The notes below the pieces were generated by a model. The model did not search any database. It saw only the letters and a program-made list of their open reading frames with translations, and was not told the origin of the DNA. Position numbers and translations under genes: made by a program. From Phytophthora sp. 'mugwort' (lineage: Eukaryota > Oomycota > Peronosporomycetes > Peronosporales > Peronosporaceae), in assembly GCA_033558025.1 (NCBI GenBank), contig JAUCEF010000018.1, positions 372,001 through 436,000 of the forward strand: a stretch of 64,000 bases of DNA, in the 5' to 3' direction. Within the stretch, counting starts at the first letter, position 1. Each line of letters opens with the position of its first letter. Positions 1 to 10,869 of this stretch are shown piece after piece.

Positions 1-830
1 AGCATGACGATTATCGCGCCCAGGCACGAAGCCATACTGGTCAGAGAATAGGAGACTGTCTAACACAGTTCCCAGACGGTATGCCAGTATCTTGGGGCCC
101 AGCTTGGCATCGACATTGAGGAGAGTAATGGGTCTGTAGTTTCCAGGCTCTTTACGGTCTCCCTTCTTGTATAGCAAGCAGACTTGGCCGCGACGCTGGA
201 ACTTGGACATCCTGCCTTTCTCCAGTTGAGCTGCGTAGACAATCTCCAGGATACGGCTCCAAAGTGGCACATCAGTTAGGTAGTATGCCACGGGTAACCC
301 ATCGGGTCCTGGTGCCTTCCCCGACGACGTATGCTTGATAGCCCAGTAGAAGTCATTTGCTGTGAGTGGACTGTCAAGATAGGCAGCTCGCTTCGGCGTC
401 AGATGCTTGGTCGTGTGTTCAAGGATCTGGGCCAGCTTGATGCGATCCCGTTTCGGCTTGTCATGATAGAACTCTCTTGAAGGTGAACGATAGATCCCGG
501 ACCAAAACTGGTTGAACTCCTGGCACATGACTTCCAACTCCTCCGGCGAATTGACAGGAATCGAAGTGTTGTGCAGGATCTGAGGCGGTCGGAAGAAGTA
601 CTTGGTACCTCGCTCAGAATCGTGGAGGTCGGATGGAAACTTTTTCTTCGATGCGAAGAACTTTTTCACCTTCATCTTGACCTCCAGTAGTACCCTCTTT
701 TCAGTTAGCCGTCGGCGTTGATCATCGGCAGGCTCGGTCGCTTGGCGGTGCTGCAGAACATTGATTTCCAGCAGCGAGGTATAAAGAGAAGGAACACATT
801 GGTAGCTTCATTGTCCGTTTGGATGGATAC
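1..830 (-). pseudogene. LINE (non-LTR retrotransposon) reverse transcriptase, partial
   Basis: One minus-strand frame stays open from about 810 to the left edge, so the element continues outside the window. It reads as the N-terminal half of a LINE reverse transcriptase. Visible motifs in order are SSGKAPGPDGLPVAYY, LLYKKGDRKEPGNYRPITLL and QYGFVPGR, the classical RT motif 0-2 region of non-LTR elements. The YADD catalytic block would lie beyond base 1. No start codon is evident, and upstream the frame merges into gypsy-derived sequence, so the copy is probably 5'-truncated or inserted into the gypsy remnant. The visible part has no stops, which suggests it is younger than the neighbouring remnants. 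The assignment to the LINE class is strong; the clade is not determined. Confidence 0.85.
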
Positions 831-1115
831 GCACGCACTGCCAAGATCCAGTATGGGAAGGACGGAGCAGATGCTGCTGAGCATGTAGAGCAGTTCTTGC
901 TCCATTGCGGGGACGATGAGATCATGGATCTGTTATACCCGCTCCAGCTCGCCGACATTCACCGTGTTGGACAAATCATCAATCGACGTATCTTGGAGGA
1001 AAAACGTAAGAAACAACGCGACCTACCGGTGTCCGGTACGCCGCGTAGCTTCGATTATATATCGAAGGCTTCTTTTTCAATCGTCGGCCATCGCTCTGCT
1101 GCGCCCACAAACCGC

Positions 1116-2640
1116 TCACTTAAGAAGGCGAGTGGTCGATGATGCTGTTGGTCGAGCGTCAGCCGTAGCTCCTGCGGCTCTATCTGGGAAACCATGCACC
1201 CCTGAAATCTTGGCTGGCATCGCTGTAGAGATAAACCTCGCTGTCCGCGCTCGGGTGGGCCAATGGCACCATTCGCAGCAACGTCTCGCAGACACTCTCA
1301 AACTCTCCGCCTCCTGTGCACCCCACACCACGTCAATCAGATTGACCTCCGCCAGCGACTTCTTCTTGCGGGAGTCACTGATCTTCGCAGCACGCACCAG
1401 GGCATCATACAGACAAGCCGTGATCTTTGCGTACTCCGGAATGCTCTGTCGCATCCAGTTGATAGCACAGATATACTGCTACAAATCCGCCGCCGTTAGC
1501 ATCTCTACAAGGCCCTGCATACGCTCAGGACAGTTCTTCACACCGTCCGCCGATAAAATTCTCCCGCACCAGTAAACTTTGGCTGTGAAGAACTCGCAAT
1601 TCTTGGCGTATAACTTTAGGCCGTTTTTTATACAGCGTCGCAAGTACGTCGTCCAGCACCTTGCGAGGCGTTTCCTCGTCTTCTGTGTAACCTAATATGT
1701 CGTCCAACCAGGCGAGGATATCCTCACCAAAGAAGATCACCAAATATTTCCTCCACTACGCCCTGACAGTACGCGACGGCGTCGGTTACCCCCATGGGCA
1801 CGCGCGTCGGAGTGTAAATACCGCGATGTGTCACATATGAGTACAGCCGTTGGGACTCCGGGTGCAGCGGCAATTGTCAATAGCCCCGAAACCAGTCGAG
1901 CACAAAGAACACATTGGCGTCCTCCAGCTCCCCCAGTACCACATCCATTACCGGCATCGCCAGGGCACCGACTCTGTCCGTTCATTGACCCCTCGCGTAT
2001 CAATTGTCATTCTAGAATCTGCAGTAGGATCTATGTCCCGCTCATGCTTCCGGACAATTCTCGGAGCAGACGCCCATCGACTACGGTGGTTCCGATAAGC
2101 AAGTCCATGTTTCAGCAAGGCCTCCGAATGACGGTCCAGGAAAGCCGGATCGTTCGGCGAACAGCGGCGCGTTGGATTTCAAAGGCCTTGCATCAGGCTT
2201 TAGCCGTACATGTAGTGGCTCGACTCGCACGGGCGGGTCATCGCCAAACCGCGCCCGAAAATAGTCACGGACACGGACAATGGCACGTAGCGTCGCAAGC
2301 CCATCCAGGGTCAAACCCATCCTTGTTGCCACCTCCATCTCCTTCTCCAGGTACATGATGACTTCGTTCAATGATGTTGGTCATGCTTGGGAGTGCGGTT
2401 CTCATTTCATGACGCTCGACGACGACGACCTCAGCCTCAGTCATCGGTGGATCGCGGATTTCATCCTGCAATCTGCACACGCGCTGCAAGGCTGTCGGGG
2501 CGTTAGCGGTATCGTCACGTCTTCGTTCAGCAGTACCAAATTCCCATTCCGGGCGGGCCTCCCCGGCATCTGCCAGCAACTTGTCCGTTCACTAGCCGAG
2601 GATTATCATTGTCGGCCGTCCGACAGTCAACTCGATTCCG
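1116..2640 (-). pseudogene. Ty3/gypsy pol remnant (reverse transcriptase and RNase H region)
   Basis: Broken minus-strand frames together read as a Ty3/gypsy polyprotein. At 2371-2081 is the linker before the RT, with GLTLDGLATLRAIVRVRDYF and a PLHVRLKPDARPLKSNA block. At 1743-1525 is the RT catalytic region with LAWLDDILGY, a WLDD version of the YxDD box. At 1454-1116 is the thumb/RNase H entry region with MRQSIPEYAKITACLYDAL. Stops and frameshifts interrupt every segment, so it is non-functional. It is preceded on the same strand by a gag-like frame at 3538-2807, giving the usual gag-pol order. Integrase was not found; the element ends around 700-1100 against the LINE. LTRs were not located. 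Confidence 0.8.
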
Positions 2641-2806
2641 CTATTCGACATAACACGTCAGGTGCGCAGCATCAACGGACCGGCTGACGTTGCAAGCACT
2701 ACCTCGCGGAAAATCACTTTACAATTCACGTCAATGTCATGTTATCCCACCGGGTTTAGGCGATCATCATTCACGGGACTCACATCTACATCGATTCCGG
2801 CTTTCG

Positions 2807-3538
2807 CTAGCTCATCGAGGACCGCATGGGCCACGAGAGATGTATCCGCTCCAGTAAAAAAAACACTGCGGTGACTGCAATACCATCAACGCTCGCATCA
2901 ACGGTTCCATGGTCCATTAGTAGGCCAGCATCTTGTTCACCGGACTCCATAGCATCAAATCGACGGATGGCTACATTGCGTGCTGCCTCACGTTGCTCTC
3001 GTCTCGCCCTCAGAAGTTGTGCCGATTCACCTGGCTGGCACCTCGGACAGTCACGTACTTGGTGCTGCGTCGATCTACACTTCAGACATGCTCCTCGGAT
3101 GAGACCAGCAGGTCCAGATTCTGTGCTCGCCAGAGCGGGTGCTGATGAGGCTGTACGCGGGAAATCACCTGCCTCATTATGACCAGCCTCATTTCGATTG
3201 TCACGACAGCCATCATAACGACCATATCCGCTACGTTCACCGTGACTGCAAGTCTGGCCGCGACCATTGCCACCACTGCGGCCACTCGGGATTGCTCGTC
3301 CAGAGTGCGTGGTTGCTGCTGGTGTACAGGCGGTTGTGCCGCTGCAACAGCTCGAGCTGCATATCCCCACGTCATTAACTCGCGCATGAGCTGAGTTACC
3401 CACGAACAAAACGGCTACGACCTCGTTCTTATACTTCTTGTTCTCGTGAATGATCAGCTTCGTCATAATAGCTGTGGCCGGTGCCAATGCATTCGCTAGG
3501 TATTTCACAATCCTGCGTTGCTCGTGGTCAAATGCCAC
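2807..3538 (-). pseudogene. Ty3/gypsy gag with one CCHC zinc knuckle
   Basis: A 243-codon minus-strand frame contains CLKCRSTQHQVRDC, an exact C-x2-C-x4-H-x4-C zinc knuckle typical of retrotransposon nucleocapsid, with PRC directly after it. It lies immediately upstream of the gypsy pol remnant on the same strand, as expected for gag followed by protease-RT. The N-terminal part is low in complexity and may be shifted in frame: an overlapping frame at 3387-3082 also looks gag-like. I infer a decayed capsid/nucleocapsid gene; start and end are approximate. Confidence 0.6.
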
Positions 3539-3540
3539 TT

Positions 3541-4490
3541 AAGTCAAATCAAACCGGTCCAAAATCGTCTCCAGATCGGCTTAGAGGTTTATCATCCTGC
3601 ACTATCTTCAGCCCGTAAGCTTTTCGGCGCTTCTGCTCCAGTGCTTCCAGTTTCTCGCGCAAGCGTTTGCTTGTATGAGACGTCCCCGAAGCTTCGCAAG
3701 CTGGCGCTGCCTGTCCTCCTCTGTTTCATCGCCGTGGCGATCCCTGCTCCTCAACTATTCGTGCTCGCGGAGGAGGTATTACACATTTCTTCGCTAGAAT
3801 CAAAATCCTGTACACTAGCCATGGATAAACGGACAGGTCAGCAGTTGTCGGGAAGAGCAGCTGCGGCGGAAGGCGAGGTAAGGCCTGCACTCTCACCATG
3901 CATACACGTGTCACTCAGGCTTGACTCTCAATCTGTCCTAAATGAATGGCTGAGGGGATCGAAGAATGCCACATGTTTCGAACGGCGGGGGGGGGGCAGT
4001 AAGCAAAACCTCATCACAAGAGAGAGAGAGAGAGAGAGAGAGTAAAATTTAGTTATGTTACGGCCTGAGATGTGTGTTAGAACTACAGATCTGGATCCCC
4101 GAAAACAGAAATGTATACTGCATCTCCGGTTTCAGCAGCGTGTTCCGTAGCGTGCGTGACGAAACTACACGGAAGTTTGATTGGTCGTCCACGGTTGAAT
4201 GGCTGGTAGATCCTGGCCACGGAGCAGCAGCGCAAGAAGCAAACCATGTGAAACTCTGCGTGGTTTGCTGGTGGATCGTGCACACGATGCTGGCGACTTT
4301 TGCGCACCATTCATGATGCGGTAGGGCAAACAGCGTGATTGGATCACATATTGCAATGTCATATCTTTGCGTCTGTTATTGTGCTTCCCGCCTATATTTG
4401 CCACAATTGCCCGATTGAACGAATCACCCCAATACATTTTTCAGTCCTTGATCATGCCTGGTCTATGCGCTCGCAACGAATATAATTGTA
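3541..4490. other. Stretch without a supported gene
   Basis: Between the gypsy gag and the piggyBac element only short overlapping frames occur on both strands, none with recognisable motifs. The stretch holds a run of about ten G near 3989 and a GA dinucleotide tract. I see no gene here. Confidence 0.5.
4020..4042. repeat. (GA)n microsatellite
   Basis: An uninterrupted GA dinucleotide tract of about 23 bases ends a longer purine-rich stretch. Confidence 0.95.
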
Positions 4491-4885
4491 CTTACCCTTT
4501 GAGGACGGTATTCTGCATAATACAGAATATGGAATTATGCAGGACATTATATCCAGGAAAGTTGTATTCAGTACCAAATGCGGCATATAGAGATTTGTAT
4601 GACAGGAGGTTGTGGATTCGCATCAAGAACGATCTATGCAGGTGAGATAGACAGGGACCGTGAGCAAAAAATGGAGTATAAAACTGCGAGAGGTTCCCCC
4701 CCTCCATTTCAGTAAAATGAATCGGCAGGATGAGAAGACCTTCAAAGAACACACGTGGCGTGAGCTCAGTGCAGATGGATGGAGATCGCGCAGGCCGAAA
4801 GGCTTGAGCCGCCACTACACCTACGTGAAGCCGTGCGTGAAGGGTTGCCTCGATAGCTACAGACACGGTGAAGATTACTTTGTTG

Positions 4886-4941
4886 GTACGTTTGCTTGAT
4901 ACGGGTGTACGCTTCGATGTGCTAACTGTGTTTGAATATAG
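4886..4941 (+). other. Intron 1 of piggyBac transposase
   Basis: A 56-base GT-AG intron with donor GTACGT, branch-like TGCTAACTG at 4919-4927 and acceptor AATATAG. Removing it joins HGEDYFV to GEEELMTHG in one frame. Confidence 0.75.
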
Positions 4942-5579
4942 GCGAAGAAGAGCTTATGACTCACGGGCGCAAAGACTGGAATCCTTCAATTACCCGGATT
5001 CGGGCGTCCTCTACCCGTCGGGAAGTTGGCTTCATACGCTGCAGCTGGTGCTCAACCTCCTCAGCCTTTCGCACCAAGCGGTAACGAGTCGCATGTGCCA
5101 GACACTACTGCACGTTCTCCTGAGAGCAGCTCTGCTGCTGCTACCGCTGTTGCATCATTTACGCCGAGTGGTGAAGCCAGCTCAACCACCGCTCTCGCTG
5201 GGTCGCCGGATTCGCTTCCTGCTCCAGCCAGTAGACCTAGTGAAATTGCTGACACAAGTGAAGACGATGACAATCTCCCGCTGGTTGCCTCGGAGACAGC
5301 TACAATTGACGTGTTAATAACGATCAATTTAACGATGCAATGCGAGCCGAGAACTTGTTTGGCCCCGTACCAGACGACGACGTGAACGTTAGCGACCTTC
5401 CTTTTGAAGACGAAATCGAGTCAAATAGTGATGCTCTGGAGGCACCCTCGCATGACTACGAAAGTGATGTGGAGCCAGATGATGAATTCGAGACATAAGC
5501 CGTCTCTTTCAACAAGATGATGATGCGACGCGCGAGATGGCGACTTCGGGCTGGGATATCTATGATGAAGCCCATTCTG

Positions 5580-5707
5580 GTAAGTCTGTAGGCTACAGAA
5601 TACCTTTATGCCAACTCTATAATTCTGTACTTTACAGAATGAACTGTTCTGTATAAGCACCGATTTGCTAACTGTGTTCCCGTTACTCTGTATTGTTATC
5701 AATATAG
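5580..5707 (+). other. Intron 2 of piggyBac transposase
   Basis: A 128-base GT-AG intron with donor GTAAGT, branch-like TGCTAACTG and acceptor AATATAG. Removing it gives an open frame running from ATSGWDIYDEAHS into DQLQLDDADDLYSG. It contains two palindromic words: TCTGTAGGCTACAGAATA at 5585-5602 and ATTCTGTACTTTACAGAAT at 5622-5640. Confidence 0.8.
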
Positions 5708-6408
5708 ATCAGCTTCAACTGGATGATGCCGACGACTTGTACAGCGGGTCTTGGGGCACAACACAGTCCGCTGCGGCATTTGGTCGCTCTCCGCTGGTCC
5801 TGCTGTTCTACTTCGTTCCGAAGAACTCTGTTTCCATATTGCAGAGGAGACTGAGGACTATCGCAGAACGCAAACAGGCTATCGCCGAGCAGATTCGTGA
5901 CAAGCAGCTTCAAGATCAGGCGAAGGACCCCTTCAAGAGCGTGCAGCCTCTCGAAGAACTCGTGGAAAAACTACGTCGGACGAAGCCAATCCAGGCTCAT
6001 GAACTTTTCCACGTGGTTGGGCTTCTGATAGCCCGATCACTTTGCTGTCATGTCGACGGCTTGGATAAGCACAGGGCAACATCTGAAGATGGTGCTGTAC
6101 CACGCGGCACGTTTGGAATATATATGTCGCGCGACCGCTTCAAGACTGTGACGCACTACTTGCACTTTGCCAGCAAGCCCACTGACACCGCCCCAAGAGA
6201 TAAAGCTGGCAATTGAGGCCGTGCTGCAAGTTCTGGAGAGCACGTTTCGCAGGGGATATCGAATGGGCCCGCGGATCAGCTTTGACGAGGGAACCATGCC
6301 CAATCGAAGCAAGCTCAACCCTGTCCGCATTTTCAACAAGGACAAGCCGCATCGATACGGCACGAAAGTGTACATGACGTGTTGCGCATCGAGTGGCTAT
6401 TGCTCAAG

Positions 6409-6544
6409 GTACGACAGCTTGGTCTGTCATGTGCATAATAGCTGCTCTATATGATACAGATTTGTTATTCTGTATAGTATGGAGTAGGTACTCTGTAGGC
6501 TACAGAATATGCTAACTGGTGTTATTGTTTGCTATGATATACAG
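6409..6544 (+). other. Intron 3 of piggyBac transposase
   Basis: A 136-base GT-AG intron with donor GTACGA, branch-like TGCTAACTG (6510-6518) and acceptor GATATACAG. Splicing gives CCASSGYCSSLQVYMGASK in frame. It contains TACAGATTTGTTATTCTGTA at 6455-6474 and TCTGTAGGCTACAGAATA at 6492-6509. Confidence 0.75.
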
Positions 6545-7705
6545 CTTACAGGTCTATATGGGGGCATCAAAAACGCACAAAACGCGCAGAAAACAGCAGA
6601 GCGAAGGGCGGCGAAGGAGGAGGCAAAAGGTGTCGCCCAGAAAGCAGTTATTCGCAATGTCTCAAAGGCTCTGCTTGGTCAACCAGGCAACGGTTGATAA
6701 TTGCTGACAACTTCTACACTTTCATGTGCGCTTTCACTTGCGCTGATGGACATGGGCTACTACAACGTTGGTACGCCTCGGAACGATCGGCTCGGGTGGC
6801 CACCGTCGCTTCCGTTTGCTCAAAAGACCCGCCCTAAAGCATGCCATGATGGACATACCGGATTGCACAGTGTCGAGCACAACCGTCGCTGGTGGCTGTA
6901 GCCTGGATGAAAGCCCGTCCACATGATCCCAACGGGTTGTGCGACGACGCCTGCGACCGTCTTGCGAAGGGAGACGGGGTCTATGGTACGCCAAACGGTG
7001 CCATGTCCACAGTTGATCGCGGATTATCATAGCGGCATGGGAGGCGTAGACAACGCACGATCAACTTCGCCTTCAGCGATACTCCGTTCAGCGCTGTGTG
7101 TCGTTTCGGCAGCAATTTCTGGGCTTTCTTGGCATGGCTATTGTCAACGGGTTCATCATACACAAGATCATCATGAAGAAGGAGGGGCTGCGCGTGCCCA
7201 GCCACGCTGAGTACATGCGGCAGCTTCATGTAGCGCTACTAGGGATCACGGAATCAAGCCTGAGCACCAACGAAAACGCTGAAGATCTAGCATCTGCACT
7301 GATTTCCAGCAGCGAGCACAAGCTGCAAAACACAGGGGACTACTACACCAAGAACGGCCCGCACAAACACCGCCAATACCTTTGCAAGGTGTGCTCAGCG
7401 CTGGCAACGCCTCAAAGCAAGAGTTTCGAGACCAGCTTTTTCTGTCAGAAGGGTACTGACCGGCATGGAGGGTACGTCCCGCTATGCAACCGCGTACGTC
7501 GTCAAGAGACTGGCAACGGGATGACGTGTTCTAGACAGATCTGGCATCGCGCTTGGGTCAACGGCACGGTGATACCTCAGCATCTACAAAAGCGCATCCG
7601 GTTCCGCAAACGCAAACGTGTCGAGCAGGGGAAGAAGAGAAAGAACTGATAACAGCTAATAGCAATCCTCGTTAGAGATGGCCATTATTCCTTGTTGTAG
7701 CATGT

Positions 7706-7788
7706 CACGCACCAACCATTCGGACAGTTCTACACTAGTTCTTCTTCTACTTCTTCTAGTCTAGAACGGGCCGAAAAGTTGGTGCGCG
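7706..7788. repeat. Imperfect inverted repeat between piggyBac stop and right end
   Basis: The left arm (about 7706-7744) contains GCACCAAC, TTCGG, GTTCTA and ACTAG in order. The right arm (about 7754-7788), read on the other strand, contains the same blocks in the same order, with a pyrimidine-rich loop of CTTCTTCT repeats between. It could fold into a long hairpin downstream of the transposase stop codon, perhaps acting in 3' end formation or as a subterminal element signal. Confidence 0.7.
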
Positions 7789-8031
7789 AACTCGCACAAC
7801 CTACGACGGTCACTCGTTCCACAACCTCATGTGGCAATGTGGATGAAGAAGGAATTCATTATTAGAGGTTTGATGATGTCTGCAAATCAACTTCTGAGCC
7901 AATGGGAGCCTCCAAAATGGCCAGCTGGTGGTCTCGACGCAATGTTTTTGTCACGCAACAATGGCGATCGGCTTGCAATAGATAAATTCTGGCAATGAAA
8001 GGTGCATACTTTATTCAAGCGTTTCCCTTGT

Positions 8032-8049
8032 TTTGTAGGATACAGAATA
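8032..8049 (+). repeat. Subterminal palindromic word at the right end of piggyBac
   Basis: TTTGTAGGATACAGAATA matches the identical 18-base words in introns 2 (5585-5602) and 3 (6492-6509) at 16 of 18 positions, in the same orientation. A related palindrome, TATTCTGCATAATACAGAAT, lies just inside the left end (about 4509-4528). Confidence 0.85.
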
Positions 8050-8272
8050 AATCTCCGTCCTCAAGGGTTAACGTAGTGTCATATAGAACACAAGCGTTCC
8101 GCGACCTTGCGCGATTTGCAGCGCGACTGATTCGATGAATCGCGCATGGAAGTTTTGAGTAGAAAGCACAGTAAGCGCGCTCGATTCCGGTATCGAGGTC
8201 CGACACTGTGTTAGCATTTGCTATGTCATATTGTGGTGAAGAATATCTATATGCTCAGCTGAGACGCGCGAA

Positions 8273-9571
8273 CTATGATATCCTCGACGTCGACATCAGC
8301 TCCGTAGCTGGTATCAGCAGACTCCTGGTTCCTCTAGTCGACTGCATTGAAACAATGCCGATATGGCGAAAAGCGGTTTCTACTGTGGCTTTATCTTGTA
8401 GATCGCACCAAATTGCCTTGCTCCACTGCATGGCATGCAACTGATCAATCTTGTATGCGTCCTTCTTAACCTTGTCTCCGTATTTGATCTTGTCGTAGGC
8501 CCAGCGCAGCTGTCTTCCGCGGTAAGCTACCTTGAATGCAGCGATAATTCCAGCATCCATGGGCTGCAAAAACGCTGTGGTGTCGGGCGGCAGGAACGCT
8601 ACTCACGTTAGTATACATACAATCACCCCCATCTTGTGGGAGGAGGCATTGTCACGTAGCAACAGAATATGTCGCCCACATGCACGCATATCGCGATACA
8701 GAATGCGCAGCCATCCGCGAAAAATCACTCCCGTCATCAATGCATTCTTGTTAGAGCGGTAGGAAAACCCCAGTTCCTTAGCAGTGCGCTGTTTGAAGCA
8801 ATGCGGCTGCTTGGCACATCCTAAGAACAGGGGTTGGAGCGCGTCAGTGCCGTCGGAGTTTGCCGTCAAAGCTACCGTGGTACTGGACTTATCTTTCTTG
8901 ACACCGCGTGCACGTTTAGTACATATGGAGCGAGCAGGTGGCATGACGTTAGCAGAGGCCCGTCTCGTCTATGTTTAAGATGTCCCTTGGCCTCGAACAG
9001 ATCAGTTACTGTAATTGCTGTCGGCCCAGCGCAACAGGGGCTGGGTTAGCTGAACCAGCCTCACCAGGTCGTTTACGGTAGCGCAGCGCATGCCTCCGCT
9101 CAAAAGCGGTTAACAAACTATCTGAAAAGGAGAACTCCCAATCGTCACATAGCTCCCTCTGTATATCGCGTACCTTCATCTTGATCAACTCCCGTATGCC
9201 CTGCGACTCCAGATTGTGTATCCACTCCCAAAGCGCGCCCTCCAGCGCTAACGACGTCACGTTCAGGGGTTTGCGCCTGTTTCCGTCGTCATAGTATTCG
9301 CTCAGGATCGTGGGGCTCTCTTGAGAATATCCGAGACGGACCTTTGTGCAGGGGCATGCTTCAGCTTGAAGGTCACTTTCGCCCTCGTCGCAAACTGGTG
9401 CTGCGTCATGGATGGACAATCGGCAGCCTTCTCAATGAGAGCCCTCTTCTGCTTGATTTCCATCCAGCCTCCCATGGTTGGTGCTCCAGTTGAGTTCTGG
9501 TGCGTGGCGAGTGGCGAGGTTGCTCCGCCGCTCCGCCGAAGCGCTAATTGCTGGAGCGTTGTGCTTCGCAC
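8273..9571 (-). pseudogene. pogo/Tigger-type transposase (CENP-B HTH and DDE_1)
   Basis: Three overlapping minus-strand frames read as one decayed pogo-like transposase. The N-terminus (9571-9006) has a CENP-B-like helix-turn-helix start, IKQKRALIEKAADCPSMTQ then SVSDILKRAP, followed by a second DNA-binding block with SFSDSLLTAFERRHALRYRK. The catalytic region has DILNIDETGLC near 8978-8945 (first acidic residue), LLLRDNASSH near 8650 (second) and MQPMDAGIIAAFK at 8569 (third), the D-D-D pattern of the DDE_1 superfamily. At least two frameshifts and a stop after the first catalytic motif separate the pieces. It starts about 200 bases beyond the piggyBac right end. Terminal repeats were not resolved. 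Confidence 0.8.
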
Positions 9572-10400
9572 TGGTAAGGCCCCATTCCACCTTTCTAAAG
9601 CGATTTTATCATTCCGTACAGGGTATTATGTTTAGCAGTACCGGAATCTAGCGCGCCTACTGTAGCACAGGAAACTCATGAACAAGCCTCATTGGATCTG
9701 GTTCAGTACGCACTTAAAATTAGTCTCGGAAGTGGTTTTGCATTTGTGGATGCCACAAAAAGTCTTGCTTGTGTAGAGACCCCAGTATAGTCCAGAAAGT
9801 TGTCTTGGAGATGCATATTCGTATAGTGGAGTGGCAACGTTCCGTGCAGGTGAAGCCTCAATCCATAAAAATGGCCTCACCGCACACCATCCTACCATAT
9901 TCCGTGACGTTTTGCGACCGACCCGCTACCAGAGCAGTGTTTGACCCGCAAGTTCTCAACCCGTACCAAGAAGCTGAGGCAGCTCTACACGAGTGGAATC
10001 GAGTATCGACATGACGAATGCTCATAACAAGAAGATTAAGCACAAGGCGATACGTCAGCGCGATTATCAAAGCTACCACTACGGCAAGACCAATATACAA
10101 TATATTCACGGTAGTCACTGACCGACATTACCCTACCACAAAAAGCGATGCTGCCAGTAATTCTAGAAATGGATACGATTCTGGCGTCATTGTGCGAATA
10201 ACAAGACACCAAAGTGGTTGTTATCGCTGTCGCCTGATCTGGGGTGACGGTGGCGGCATACTCTGCGACTGAGGATGGACGAAGTATGCGCGCATATCCG
10301 GTGGAAACGTACACGGATCCCAGCCTCCGGTATGAGGAAGCGATCGAGGCAGGAGCATACAGCTGGTTCGTGCGCATTGTACGCTGCAGCTTGTTGTCCA
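9572..10400. other. Stretch without a supported gene
   Basis: Frames up to about 190 codons occur on the minus strand (10614-10036), but they show no family motif and overlap equally good plus-strand frames. I read this as transposon debris. Confidence 0.4.
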
Positions 10401-10416
10401 AGCTGCAGGACCGTCT

Positions 10417-10623
10417 ATGCACGGTCCACACAGTACACGCAAGGGCCGCATCACCATCATGAAGCGAGTGGCTGTGTATCTCCGCTATATCGCAGCCGGG
10501 GTGACCCTGGATATCGCTGCCGCAGTTTTCGGCATCAACCGTACCATTGCGATTGTATCCACTTACGATTCCAGTAGGTGCAATTGTTTCTGTCGAGATA
10601 AAAATGCTCCACAACTTTCATAA
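10417..10623 (+). pseudogene. Harbinger-like (DDE_Tnp_4) HTH fragment
   Basis: A 68-codon plus-strand frame contains ITIMKRVAVYLRYIAAG, then TLDIAAAVFGINRT. This resembles the helix-turn-helix segment that precedes the DDE domain in PIF/Harbinger transposases: a regular pattern of aliphatic residues, then a GxxxLxxxAxxFGxxR signature. No DDE motif follows, so this is a fragment at best. The family assignment is inferred from pattern alone and could be wrong. Confidence 0.35.
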
Positions 10624-10869
10624 ATACAAAAATACCTACTTCGAAACATTGCGTATTCGAGATAATATGGTCTGATTGCCAATTAAACCGAGTTTTGTGC
10701 TCGTTTATATCAACGCGTGCGTTAAAAGGTGGTACACGTACATATTGTAGGTTTCAACTCGGGTTTATAAAACAGCCGAGGCCGGTTTTTTTACTGTATG
10801 TGGCGCGAATGTTCCCTCTCCCGAAGTCAATTCAATTCCCTTCAAGCCACGAACATTATAGCCTTATGC

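Larger units (their letters stand above)
4717..7649 (+). pseudogene. piggyBac transposase gene, three introns, frameshifted
   Basis: The likely start is the ATG at 4717. Exon 1 encodes an N-terminal region with RELSADGWRSRRPKGLSRHY and HGEDYFV, joined across intron 1 to GEEELMTHGRKD. An acidic, serine/threonine-rich linker follows (about 5026-5500). The core has LLIARSL, PRGTFGIYMSRDRFKTVTHY (6091-6165) and ISFDEGTMPNRSKLNP (6276-6325) leading to DKPHRYGTKVYMTCCA, which is the DDE_Tnp_1_7 fold region. YHSGMGGVDNAR (7027-7062) matches the conserved GGVD block. The C-terminus (7390-7600) is cysteine-rich with a CKVC pair, like the piggyBac cysteine-rich domain. Frameshifts near 5030, 5500, 6200 and 6720-6900 disable it. 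The three introns keep good GT-AG borders. Confidence 0.85.
4495..8067 (+). mobile_element. piggyBac-family DNA transposon with both ends
   Basis: The left end reads CCCTTTGAGGACGG (4495-4508) and the right end, on the other strand, reads CCCTTGAGGACGG (8067-8055), so the ends are short inverted repeats. The right flank is TTAA (8068-8071), the piggyBac target site. The left flank is CTTA (4491-4494), one change from TTAA. The enclosed plus-strand gene reads as a piggyBac transposase. Just inside the ends lie palindromic words of the form TTCTGTA-spacer-TACAGAA. Length is 3,573 bases. The element is dead because its gene carries frameshifts and stops, but the ends are well preserved. Confidence 0.85.

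Noticed and set aside
10036..10614. A 192-codon minus-strand open frame
   Set aside because: No motif, odd composition, and it overlaps plus-strand frames with a Harbinger-like signature. It is most likely a chance shadow frame.
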